NCBI GenBank assembly: GCA_021234155.1
Contig: JAJEKV010000045.1
Span: forward strand, 7,611,105 to 7,675,104
From: Isoetes taiwanensis
Lineage: Eukaryota; Streptophyta; Lycopodiopsida; Isoetales; Isoetaceae
Reading direction: 5' to 3'
DNA: 64,000 nt
Shown piece after piece: positions 45,726 through 55,668 of the stretch. The notes under the pieces are model-generated. The model had not been told where the DNA came from. It did not search any database and was given only the letters and a program-made list of their open reading frames with translations. A program made the position numbers and the translations under genes. Every line of letters starts with the position of its first letter. Position 1 is the stretch's first letter.

Positions 45726-45878
45726 TGAAAAAAAAAGGCTAAAATCAATGGCTCAGAAATGGTGCACTCTAGATGTACGCATTAGTACATCCATTTGAAT
45801 ACATCACGAAATCATAAGAAAACCTTAGTGAAAAGCGTACAAAAACACAAAGAAAACCCCCTGTTATTATGCTACATA

Positions 45879-46788
45879 TAGAGGCAAGTTCTGGACCATT
45901 TAACAAAATCAAAGTTAACTTCTTTTAGTGATTGCTAATGATGATGATGGCATAGGTGTCTATGATGATTTATTTGATCCTAAGCTCATCAACCCCCAGT
46001 TATTTATAGGGGATTGGATTTTGAAATCAAGGGAGTTTTGTATATTCAAAAAATATTTAACAAGCAGATTTCTAATGGCTTTTATTTGTGTTAAAGAAAT
46101 ATAAATGGAAATTTCAAAAAAAATCATGCATTTGTTTATATATACTCCAAATTGTCATTCATGCGTCTAATATTGTTTCTAGGTTGAATATCATTGAATG
46201 AAAAACAAATGATTTATCAAAAGGCCTGTGCATCCACTACCCCCCAAATTGCAACAACAATGTGGCAATTGCAACCCTATTGCATGTTAATTATGTACTT
46301 GCCGGGGGGGGTGGGTCAAAATGCACTTTTGCTACTATTTTACAAAATCCTACTAGGTTTTACCCGTTTTACCCACTTTTTGTGCAAGAAAAATAGGAAT
46401 CTTTAAGGAATATTCTCTTTGGTCCTGTTTAGATGATTTGGTCCCGTTTAATTTGCAATCTTGTTATGTATCTCTTCAAGCATAATGCCAATTACTTCTC
46501 TGAAGACAACCCTAGATATATCATAGCTTTCTTCTCCACATCAAATGGTATTGTAACCCTACCATTCTTATCTGGGGTGACCTTTAAGGTCCATGAGTAC
46601 AAAATAGTATCTAAGTCAAGCCATTGATCCTTTTCAATAGGGTTTTCCTTCATTTCCTTGTCCAACAGTCTCTATATCTTTCTTCATCTGCTATATTATT
46701 TAATTGGTGCACTGGATAATACCACCACTGCACACGAACTTTGTTCACATTGCGGTCTCTTCTTTGCAAATATTTGAGATGGTGTATC
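45879..46788. other. No gene recognised
   Basis: AT-rich flank between the DNA transposon and the next LTR. Only short frames. Confidence 0.5.
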
Positions 46789-48311
46789 TGTGACGTTCCA
46801 GTACGATATACGGTCTCAAGGCATTATCTGACCGTCTTTACTTGGCCAAATCACGATATTTACCGCTGCCGTCGATCGGCCCGTTAATGCGGCGGCCGTA
46901 TACCCAAGCAAGGATGCCCTAGGGGGCAACTTGCAATGGTGCGCACACTTAGCAATGCGCGCACCTTTAGACCTTTAACCCATTAAAGGTAGACCAAGGG
47001 TCATGGAAAACCCTAAACCTAACTGAGCCTACATAAGACATCAAACCCTAACATTCCCCTTTTAGTACCACGGACCTTCGAGTCAGGACAAGGCACGAGG
47101 AGTCAATTCCAACTCCCACGACCGCCTGTGCGCCTCGGCTAGTCAGATCTCCTTCAACCGCATCTCGGGCGTAAGCTGCGACATGGGCGCGCCAATTCAG
47201 AGGAGGAACCCGGGGGGTCAGTATTTATTGGATTGAATAGCCTAAACCTTATTCCGACCTTGAACCCGATGAGGTTTAGCCTATTAAATCACCCCTAGTA
47301 GCCAAAAGCGGATCCCGAGATTGACTCTAACTAAAAGAACCTAACTCTATGTATGATATAGATTAGTTCTTATTCTTTAGTTCTATGATGATGTGATGGA
47401 CGGATGAATTCTCGGTGAACTCACTTTGTATTGGGAAGGGGGTAGAGACTTGAAGCTTAGTAGATGATGCTCCTAGATAGTCCCTCTTAGTGCATTACTA
47501 GATTTCGGCACGGTGGTACAAGAGCCCATTGGTTGTGGGTGAAAGGGGGCGACGGCTTAGAATGAGGTTCGTGTCCCGACCCTTGACCCGATCCCTCTTT
47601 GGCGTGTAAAGTCTAGGGGGATCGAGTGACTAGGTCTAATGGCTTAACACCGAAAGTGTGGGTAAGGCATGGGCTCGACACCCGTGGGGTGGAGTTCACC
47701 TTCCGTGGGTTAAGTCGAATAAGGGGCGGTGGCCCTCTAATCACCTTTGGGTCAAGATGTAGATCTCCTCGGAGGGAGTGATCCCTACCGCCCCATCGGA
47801 TTTGGGGAGATGTAACCCAAGAATAGCCCCTTTGGCTATGCACCCGTGGCTCTGATCGGTCCCAACACCCTTCAACCTACTGCGCAAAGTGTGCAGGGAG
47901 GGGCGGATGGAGTGGACAACCCAATGCCATGTTCTTATGCCAGCCAATTCCATTGTCATGATTCCACCGCAGAACGAACTCACGGAGACCCAAGCTTGTC
48001 GGTCCATCCCCTGTTTGAGCCTTGGGTAGGATCCCACTTGTATTGTGCTGATCTTTGTCGATGCAGATGTTGATGTGCCACCCTTCGAGGTGCATATGTG
48101 ATGTATGTTACTTACGTGTATGTTTACGCTTCCGCAGCTAGGTAGGCCCTGAGGGAGACGGGGTAAAATGACCCCTTCATTCTTCCCACTGTGGACTCCA
48201 GACGGTCACAGTGATATGTGGAGGGCCCCGTATCAGCAATGGACCTGGTATGGGGAATGAACTCCTGTTTGTATATGGTGCGGGCATCGTATACGAGTAG
48301 GGGACGTCACA
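46789..48311 (+). repeat. 5' LTR of Ty3 element 2
   Basis: It begins TGTGACGTTCCAG and ends GGGGACGTCACA, 1523 bp. It shares termini and internal blocks (for example GGATGGAGTGGACAACCC near 47905) with the LTRs of element 1 but is clearly diverged. Confidence 0.9.
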
Positions 48312-48312
48312 A

Positions 48313-48324
48313 TGGTATCAGAGC
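48313..48324 (+). other. Primer-binding site, initiator tRNA-Met (element 2)
   Basis: TGGTATCAGAGC, one base after the LTR, the same sequence and spacing as in element 1. Confidence 0.93.
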
Positions 48325-48490
48325 TATGTTCTTGGAGACCAAGAGCAAAGCACTGACCATGCTTCCAGTAGTACTAACTTGATAGGATCCACAAGCCTCG
48401 AAAAGTGGGAACATTTTTTCTCATTTTTGTAGTTTATGCTAAGCTAGTAACATTTAAGTGAATTGGAACTTAATAAGACAAAAAAAAAAA

Positions 48491-48634
48491 AAAACCCTTC
48501 AAGCCTGTTAGATACAGACCTTTAGCCCAATAGATCTAGTTTTAGAACTAAAAGACTTCATATGCAATCTTATATTAGATTAGGTGCCAACCTAATATAA
48601 GTCTTGATTTGAGATATTAATAAAATGGAAAGCA
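48491..48634. repeat. 144-bp direct repeat, left copy
   Basis: It matches 52521-52664 at 143 of 144 positions, exactly 4030 bp apart. A 15-base A run lies immediately to its left (about 48480-48494). The stop codon of the truncated RT lies inside this copy, so RT homology ends at its inner edge. Confidence 0.95.
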
Positions 48635-50278
48635 TCCGAGATGCTCCATATTGTATATGGTAATGTCCGAGCTTGAGGAAAAGAACTCATCTAGATCAGC
48701 GCCATTAATTATGCACAGATCATCAATGTACCTATATGCGTGCTGAAATCTGGGGATGTCTTTGTTTCTATTCAAATGTGCTAGCTTAAGTATAAACCTA
48801 AGTTCATACCAAGCGAGGTAGAGATTGCACCAGGCTGGACTACTGGAAAAACCCATAGGAATACCTTTCTTTTGTCTCCAAACTTTAGTCCCCATCTGTA
48901 AATAACAGTGGCACAGAAGCCAGTCATTATATTTAGAGAAGTCTTTTCTTGAAAATATCTGTTTATTGTGCCCTGATTCACTGTCCAATTTCATCCATTT
49001 GGTAGTAAAGATGCCACCTTTTTTGGTTAAGACAAGTTGGGCAAGCCGAATTTTATGGGACATATAATCCCAAACAAGCCCTGCTACATCTTTCATGATC
49101 TCCATAATACCATCCTCACCATCAAGCGGAATGTTTTCATAACATCTGGTAATGTCAATGGGAAAGACATTAAAGATTTTCTTGGGGAGGTTGAGCACAA
49201 AGTCATAAGAAGAGTTTAACATCCAGCACGGGTTGACTTTATCCTTAAGCCACAGTTTAAGATGTGCAGTGTTCCAATGGCACACTTCTGGCCAAACTTC
49301 AATGAAAGCATTTAAGACTGCAGTCAGAATATCAGAAACATCTGAGAATATGGTGCAATGTGCATTGGTTAACCACCTGTATTCGGCTTTATGAGCTTTG
49401 AAAATGCCCATTAGATATGGTAGCTTGTTAGAAACAGGTTGTTGTAGTCCAAGAATATTTGTAATATCATTCAAACATCCTGTCTTGATCTTTTCAGGTT
49501 TGACATGGATCAGTTCAAAATCTGAACTATTGAGTCTTAAGATAGCCATTTCTCTAATATGCCTTTGGCATATAAAGGACGCATTATTATTTGCCTTGTC
49601 AACTTGTGAGATGTATAAGTTCTGTTGTAACCATAATAAGTTGCTTTTGACATCACCATCATCCCATAAATATCTTTTAGGTTTAGAATTCATCTTTAGC
49701 AACTTTATTCTGCTCTTGGCCAGAGCCAATATCTTTTCAATTATAATATGGATGTCCTGTTCACTTAAGTGAATCAAGCTGAAATGATGTACAGAGAAAA
49801 ACTGATCGCAGATCCGTTTAATATCTAACATAAACTCATCAACAGAAAATGAGCTATCAGGAATATGGTTGATCCCATTGGTAAAAGCAGCTCTCAGTTT
49901 AGGATTATGAATAATCCCCAAATCTATGGTTCTGATATGACCGACAACAGGATCAATAAAATTCTTAAGGCTAAAATTTTTGCAGGGGCATTTGACTGGT
50001 TTGCTATCCGCAAAGATTTCATGAGGTCTATATACTTTATCTTTTAGCTGCGTGACATATTTCCACCCAAAAAGGGTGTTATCCAATAATTCATCTGCAA
50101 TAAGAGGCATCTCTGTAGTAAGAACATCCTGGAAGATTCCACGGATGTTGAACTTCTCTAGAGATTTAGAGAAGAACGTGCAATGTACCACTTTTGTTGA
50201 ATTTTTGTCTCTGGTAGTAATCAGATGTCGTTTTCGATTACAATCCTTGACTATAGATCGAGATTTATTTGGAAGCAC
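48617..50278 (-). pseudogene. Penelope-type reverse transcriptase, truncated after the YIDD motif
   Basis: A 553-codon open frame without internal stops. Motifs in order: LRAAFTNGINHIP, a DKANNNASFIC block, LPYLMGIFKAHKAEYRWLTN, the first catalytic motif PIDITRCYENIPLD, KKGIPMGFSSSPAWCNLYL and the second catalytic motif YRYIDDLCIING. The DxxxxYxNIP and GxxMGxxxSPxxxN patterns are those of Penelope-like RTs, relatives of telomerase. The frame ends about 30 residues after YIDD, inside a 144-bp direct repeat, so the fingers and palm are kept while the distal palm and thumb are lost. No GIY-YIG endonuclease is present. The frame opens directly after a CTAG acceptor at 50279-50282, indicating an exon. 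Endonuclease-lacking, intron-bearing Penelope elements are known from several eukaryotes, including seed-free plants (Athena/Coprina types). Confidence 0.82.
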
Positions 50279-50493
50279 CTAGAATGATTTTTGACTAATT
50301 AGTGACATGTAGTATTAGATATAGTATCATTGAGCCTAGGTAACACTAAGACAAGGTAAACGAATTAATTAAAGACCATTGGACTTGATGTTTAAGGTAC
50401 ATGTTCAATAATGAACACAAGCCAAAAAGGTTATGAATATGGTTATGAATAAGGTTTTTTTTATAATACACGTTCACCAAGGGAAAAATCTTT

Positions 50494-52415
50494 TCATAAA
50501 AACCCTTGGTGAACGGTTATGTTTAACGGTAATATTGATCTTATCGAACAGTAATATAGAAAAAAATAGCAACACTTAAAAAGCAATTTGAAGTATAAAA
50601 AATAGGAATAAAGGAAGTCTGACCTAGAAGAATCTTCATATTGCAGTTTGCCCGGTGAATTATCGTCCAAAGATATAGCTGTGTTACCTCCTTTGGTAAC
50701 AGAAAATTCTTCTTCATTTGTAGCATTTGTGGCCAATTTACACAGTTTAGTTGTCTTGGCAGTGCTACCAACGTCTTTGAGTCTTGGATCTACTGTAACT
50801 CTGGGAGGCTTTTTCGGTGTGAAGTGACTTGTTGAGATACTGCTGGAATCATTTCTTTGACTACTATATGCAGAATTCCTGTTACTTTGAGATTGATTCT
50901 GTCGAAAAGCAATGGGCCTGATTGTCTTCTCACATATATCTGCTAGCTTAGTACCACCAAACACAGCTTTCAGATCACAATCAGGGGTATCGGCATAACG
51001 CAGGGTCATCTGAATCATAATATTTCGAACCTCCAAATATGACAAATATGCTAACACAACAGGCTTCAATATATTGTGGAGAAGTTTAGTAAGACTAACC
51101 ATCTTGGCCATAGGTGTAGCTCCCGGAAAGACTTCATCGAAGTTGTTCAGTATATACCGGTCAATCCATACAATTCCACTGTTGCAGTCAGCATCTTTGT
51201 CACCTTTTTTGTTGCTTTTAACACAACCACAAGTGATGAAGGGGCAGTGCGTTCTCCATATTCTTTTAAAAAAGAAACCATCTCTTTTGTCATCAGAGTA
51301 TGCCATGTTGCCTTTCTGACTAATATGCGGTCCAGTTCCCTTAGAACAAGGAGGTCCAAATATGCTAATATTAAAAGGCAAGTTAACTTCCTTTTTGTTG
51401 AAGTATTTTTCCAGTTTGTTTGCTTTGACAACCCCTTGTCTAATCTCATCATCAATTATTCCTGCTAAAGATTTCCAAGTGCTAATGCTGATAGGGGCTA
51501 ACGCTCCGAAATTCTGGCTTTTCCAAATAGCATGAGCCCAGGCTGCAGCCAGGGTTCGAAATTGGGGGGGGTTCGACCCTTAAAAATCCGGCCATTCCAA
51601 AAAATTTTCGATAGTCAAAAACTATTCCCGGCGTTTTTTCAGGCTATTTTCAGAGAAGTTTCTAAGGATTTCCGGGAAAGTATGCTATAATTTCATGTAT
51701 TTCCGGCAGCCTTAAATGTAAGCAGGCATTTTTAATGGTTAAGGCAAATTCTAATTTCGAACCCTGGCTGCAGCATAACATTCAACATTTTGTTTTGGTA
51801 TAATGGGAAATTTAGCTGAATTTTGCAATGTGAGGGTAGGCACTTCTTCTTCATCATCAGAATCCTCAGAACCTTCATCTTTTTACTATTTCCGGCAAAA
51901 TCTTCATCGGTAAGGTCATTATCAGAGAATAGGCAGTTTTTGGTGTCCTCCTTATCAAGATCATTGGTAAACGTATCTGCATCTAGGTCCCTTTGCAATG
52001 TTGGTTTAGCTTGATGTACTTCTTCTAAGTGAGAAAGACCAATCACAAACTTTTTACCAAGTTCGTCTTCCATACAAGTTCTAGAGAATAATATACCATC
52101 CATATCATTGTAAACTTTTGAGATCAGAGCTTTGCAGACTTCAAGTTTAAAGTTGGCCTTTTTCATAATAGAGAAGACAGAAAACCATCCATTGAAGCCA
52201 AAATAACTTACTGGTGATTTGTTTTTGTCCAAGAGATAATTTTCCTTGTGGATGATGTAATCGTGTATATCCCTGTTTCTGATGCATGCAATCAGAGTTT
52301 GCACTACTGGATTAGGACTGGTAATATCATGCTGATCATATTTGAGGGCAACAAGTTCCTTAATCCAAGTCTCATTGACATCATCACCATCTTTGGTCGT
52401 ATTGTGAAAGCTGGT
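50494..52415 (-). pseudogene. N-terminal exon of the Penelope-type locus, with one frameshift and a hAT insertion
   Basis: The exon starts at 52415 after a CTACAG acceptor and reads TSFHNTTKDGDDVNETWIKE and QTLIACIRNRDIHDYIIHKE. After a one-base shift near 51880 it continues GSEDSDDEEEVPTLTLQ. A 217-bp hAT MITE interrupts it at 51550-51766. Beyond the insertion it resumes in matching frame: AAAWAHAIWKSQNFGALAPI, LPFNISIFGPPCSKGTGPH, FFFKRIWRTHCPFITCGCV. It ends near 50640 with SLDDNSPGKLQYEDSS. Its position just upstream of the RT suggests the N-terminal extension of the same protein. The junction with the RT exon could not be put in phase, so another exon or a frameshift may intervene. No fold recognised. 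Confidence 0.6.
51550..51766. mobile_element. hAT MITE, 217 bp, inside a coding exon
   Basis: Termini CAGGGTTCGAAATT and AATTTCGAACCCTG are perfect inverted repeats. The 8-bp duplication GCTGCAGC lies at 51542-51549 and 51767-51774. Leaving one copy of the duplication and removing the element joins the two coding frames in phase (VECYAAAWAHAIW), which confirms the insertion. Same termini as the 676-bp element at 50-725. Confidence 0.95.
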
Positions 52416-52520
52416 CTGTAGAAAATCCGACAGAAAATTAGAAGTAAATTATTACAAAGAAATTACACCTTCTCTCAAATCAAGATTTTAGGTTAAACCT
52501 AAAAATTGAAGTGACATTAA

Positions 52521-52664
52521 AAAACCCTTTAAGCCTGTTAGATACAGACCTTTAGCCCAATAGATCTAGTTTTAGAACTAAAAGACTTCATATGCAATCT
52601 TATATTAGATTAGGTGCCAACCTAATATAAGTCTTGATTTGAGATATTAATAAAATGGAAAGCA
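52521..52664. repeat. 144-bp direct repeat, right copy
   Basis: Partner of 48491-48634, one mismatch (C in the left copy, T at 52530). Confidence 0.95.
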
Positions 52665-53446
52665 ACAAAGGCAATGTTGAAAAGTAGATGTGACCAATAA
52701 ATTAAAGAAAATAGTAAAGCAAGATCAGATAACAGAAAAATGTAGAAAGGTTAATGGCAAGGAACAACACATCATATAGTGCCAAAGGATAAAGCTTAAA
52801 GAAGGTAGCTTAATATCTATAGGAAAGTATAAACAGCGGGCCAATAGAAATCAAAGACAGAAAAAGATGGTAGTGTATTATGCACAAGGTGTTTAAAAAA
52901 TAAGAACATAAGAAGTCTAGATAATTAGAACAGGTTATGAGAAAGGGATAACAAGAAAACCAATAAAATTCCAAAGAAAACATAAGATAAAGAAGCAAAT
53001 AAGTATAGAATATAAATAAGGGTAACTATTTGAACAACTAAATAAAAAAGAAAAAAGAAAAGGCTGATAAAATATCATTACTGTAATATTACCAAATCAG
53101 AAATATTATTAGAAAGTATGACATAAAAACTTGTGTAACCAAAATAACACTAGAACAGTTTAAACAGGATTCTGAGAATCGTTTGTAGTAGCAAATCTTA
53201 TGTAAATGAAAAGTGAATAGTTTTCACCAAAGCAAAGTTTGAGATGCGCAAGTACAAAACCCTTCGTACAAGCATTTGAACAAAATAGCTACACGTGTAG
53301 GTATAAGTTCGGTTACCTGCAGTGAAACCAAATGCATGTTAGAACAGGCATAAGTCACCAACAGGTAAGCTATGAACTTATACGGCTTATGGCCCTTCAA
53401 CACAAAGCAGAAAAAATACTGCAGACATGCAATAATAGAATCAGAG

Positions 53447-54235
53447 GTGAATATACAACATGTACAAGCTATTTCTGGTATGTACAGAATAACCAGTGTT
53501 AGTGTAGTAAGACAGAGGCTTCGGACATCCAATGTTAGAATAAAACTACCAGACCAATCATGTGGGTCCAAACTCTTAAAGAGTCAGCATATTCCATGCA
53601 CGTGTCCCCTGCAAGACCAAAATATCACAAGGTCTGTTGGTAACTATTAGTACACGAGCAGTCAGGAGACAGGTTATCCAAATAACTTGTCTAACAGACT
53701 TAGGAATGGGACACCACTTCTAAGCCCATTTTAAAGAAATAATGGTCATCTTGGCTATTGTTCCAGCACGGTTTGGTCATAATAATGTGTTCTATGACAG
53801 CATAAACTTTGAGAGATTAATAACAAATGGAAAGCAACAACGGCACAGCCTGCTTGATTAAGTGTTAGACAAGAATATACACCATGCACTAAGCTATTTA
53901 TGTTATGTATAGAATAACCAGTGTTAGTAAAGTATAACAGAAGCTTCGGACACCCATAGTTAGAAGAAAACTATCAGACCAATCATGCGTGTCTATTCTC
54001 TTAAAGGAGCGAGCAGATTCCATGCATTCGGCCCTTGCAAGACCAAAATATCAGAGCACTGTTGGTAACCAGGTGTAAGAGTCGATAGTAAACCAGATAG
54101 TCAGATAAATTGTCTAACAGACTTAGGAAAGGGACATCATTTTTTAATCAATTTAACGAAATAACGGTCAGCCTGGCTACTGTTCCAGCAAGGTTTGCTC
54201 ATCATAATATGTTCCATGGCAGTATAAAATCGTAG
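53447..54235. repeat. Tandem duplication of about 350 bp
   Basis: 53447-53800 and 53873-54235 share GAATAACCAGTGTTAGT, GACCAATCATG, TTGCAAGACCAAAATATCA-like blocks, TGTCTAACAGACTTAGGAA and CTGTTCCAGCA. They have diverged at roughly 15-20 percent of positions by eye. Confidence 0.8.
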
Positions 54236-54403
54236 TACATAACAACCTGGAAACATAGGCTTACAAACACTCAATGATAGGAGGCTCATAGTACAGTGAA
54301 CATGACATAAAATATAGAAAGAAAGGAAACTAAGACTATATTGGTAGTATCCTTTAGTAGATTACAAGCATGGACCATTTAAGCTATCTTAATGATGGGA
54401 AAC

Positions 54404-54682
54404 CTGATTGTTAATGGTGTCAATAGCTTCTGGGACAGCAGCATGGATTGGAGTAGGAACAATTGGGGCCGCAAGATCTGGTACTGAATCATCCGAAATG
54501 TTGTAAATGATATTCCCACCTTTGGTTATATGGGCTGAACTACCAGCCCCTTCAGATCCTTTGGGCATTTTCTTGGCAGGTTTATGATAATCAAAGAGGC
54601 TCCTCCTCTTGTCAGCTTTACTTTTTTCAAGCTCCATTCTGATCTGGGTGGCTTTGTTCAGACCACCTTTTTTCCTTCCCAT
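54404..54682 (-). pseudogene. First exon of the Penelope-type locus
   Basis: It starts at an ATG giving MGRKKGGLNKATQIRMELEK and continues KRRSLFDYHKPAKK, a basic N-terminus, then an acidic/proline stretch ending EAIDTINNQ at a donor. Upstream in the same frame lie 41 more codons without a stop (hydrophobic, PVLVFLCCANALI), so the true start is uncertain. The basic segment could bind nucleic acid or DNA-associated partners. It belongs to the locus because it splices in phase to 52415. Confidence 0.55.
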
Positions 54683-55199
54683 TAATCCGGGAAAGCCCCT
54701 GATCAAAGCATTTGCACAGCAGAGGAAGACTAAAACAGGAAGACTTGCCTGGTAGAAATACCTGTGGTTACATAATGAAAACTTAGTCCTGCTCAGTCGT
54801 TTCATGTGCCTTATCGGTTTGGATTCGATCCATTAGAACTACATCAGCCGCCATCGCGATCGTTTGAGCTTTCCGGAAGCAAAACTAATAGTGTTAGATA
54901 TTTTTGTTACTAGGTTAACTTTGACGTCCAAGGAACTTAGAAAATAAAAGTCATTATTATCATGATCTTTATTGGTGTAAGTCATTTTGCTGGCCAGCTA
55001 AGTTATCTAAGCAAGGCATTAGTGGTCTGAATATAGAATTTCTACCATACATCATGATCTTTAGTAGTGTGGTGTAAGTTATTTGCTATCCAGCAAAGTC
55101 ATCAAAGTAGGTTCAAAAACCCTTGTAGGCCTGCTTACAACATTATAAAAAAAAAAAAAAAAAAAAAGGGAATGAGCCAAAAACTTGCCAGGCAAGGTG
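54683..55199. other. Junction region, no gene recognised
   Basis: Contains a doubled segment (ATCATGATCTTTA...TGTAAGT) at about 54957-55016 and 55050-55110, and a long A run at about 55147-55167. The right boundary of the Penelope-type locus within element 2 must lie here but shows no clear mark. Confidence 0.4.
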
Positions 55200-55266
55200 G
55201 TCTCACAGGTCGCGCCTGGTCAAAGAACTAAACTTTAGTTTTTGAGCGAGGCGCTAGCTGTGAGAC
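55200..55266. promoter_or_regulatory. Long hairpin, copy 1 of 4 (element 2)
   Basis: A near-palindrome starting GTCTCACAGGTCGCGCC and ending GGCGCTAGCTGTGAGAC, with AACTAAAC and TTTAGTTTTTGAGC meeting in the middle. The same hairpin occurs at 55389-55456, 57123-57189 and 57322-57383. Pairs of copies precede each of two TATA-like boxes. Confidence 0.85.
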
Positions 55267-55388
55267 ATCGAGCCAAGATCACTCAAACATGATGAATTTG
55301 AGAAAAATAATGTGGTAAGGCTAGTTCTAAGATAGGAATTAATTGGAATAGCATGTTTAAATTACTTAAATTACATAAAAATGTGTGA

Positions 55389-55456
55389 GATCTTACAGTT
55401 CGCGCCTGGTCTAAAAACTAAACTTTAGTTTTTGAGCGAGGCGCGACCTGTGAGAC
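55389..55456. promoter_or_regulatory. Long hairpin, copy 2 of 4
   Basis: Same structure as copy 1 (GATCTTACAGTTCGCGCC to CCTGTGAGAC), 189 bp downstream of it and about 100 bp upstream of a TATA-like box. Confidence 0.85.
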
Positions 55457-55558
55457 CAATAAGTGGGAAAAGTCTGAAATAAGTGTAAGTTTTAATTAAA
55501 TAGGTGCCTTAGCATGTTAAATAGAGCAACTTGAATTTTGACCTAAAATTTGCCAAGT

Positions 55559-55567
55559 TATAAATAG
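55559..55567 (+). promoter_or_regulatory. TATA-like box ahead of element 2 ORF1
   Basis: TATAAATAG about 100 bp upstream of the ATG at 55669. The following sequence (GACCCCCCCTCATTTGCACG) resembles that after the second box at 57573 (GGTCCCTCATTTCACACG), so the two promoters look duplicated. Confidence 0.55.
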
Positions 55568-55668
55568 AAGTAGACCCCCCCTCATTTGCACGTTCCCGCC
55601 TTAGAAATTAGCTCTTGCTCCCTAAGGCGATCTTTGGCGCCCGATATACGATTGTCGAACCATCAAAC

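Larger units (their letters stand above)
41945..45876. mobile_element. DNA transposon with 22-bp terminal inverted repeats, non-autonomous or decayed
   Basis: The left end (41945-41966) begins TGTAGCAAAATAACAGGGGG. The right end (45855-45876) is its reverse complement with one mismatch in 22 bases. TA flanks both ends (41943-41944, 45877-45878), consistent with a TA target duplication. The nested LINE accounts for about 1.46 kb, leaving about 2.5 kb. Possible coding remnants (NRKIERNSVKQLRGFLGRMQ near 44205) are too degraded to identify a transposase. Related right ends occur at 30399-30418 and 31291-31310. Confidence 0.7.
52416..54403 (-). other. Intron of the Penelope-type locus (1988 bp)
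   Basis: Bounded by a donor (CAATCAG then GTTTCC at 54404/54403) and an acceptor (CTACAG at 52416-52421). Both flanking frames are in phase (NNQ joined to TSFHN). It contains the right copy of the 144-bp repeat and a tandem duplication of about 330 bp. Confidence 0.6.

Noticed and set aside
48491-52664. The 144-bp repeats as LTRs of a TRIM-type LTR element (part of the repeat starts TG and ends CA)
   Set aside because: No PBS or PPT next to them, no matching target duplication outside, and the enclosed RT is Penelope-type, not LTR-type.
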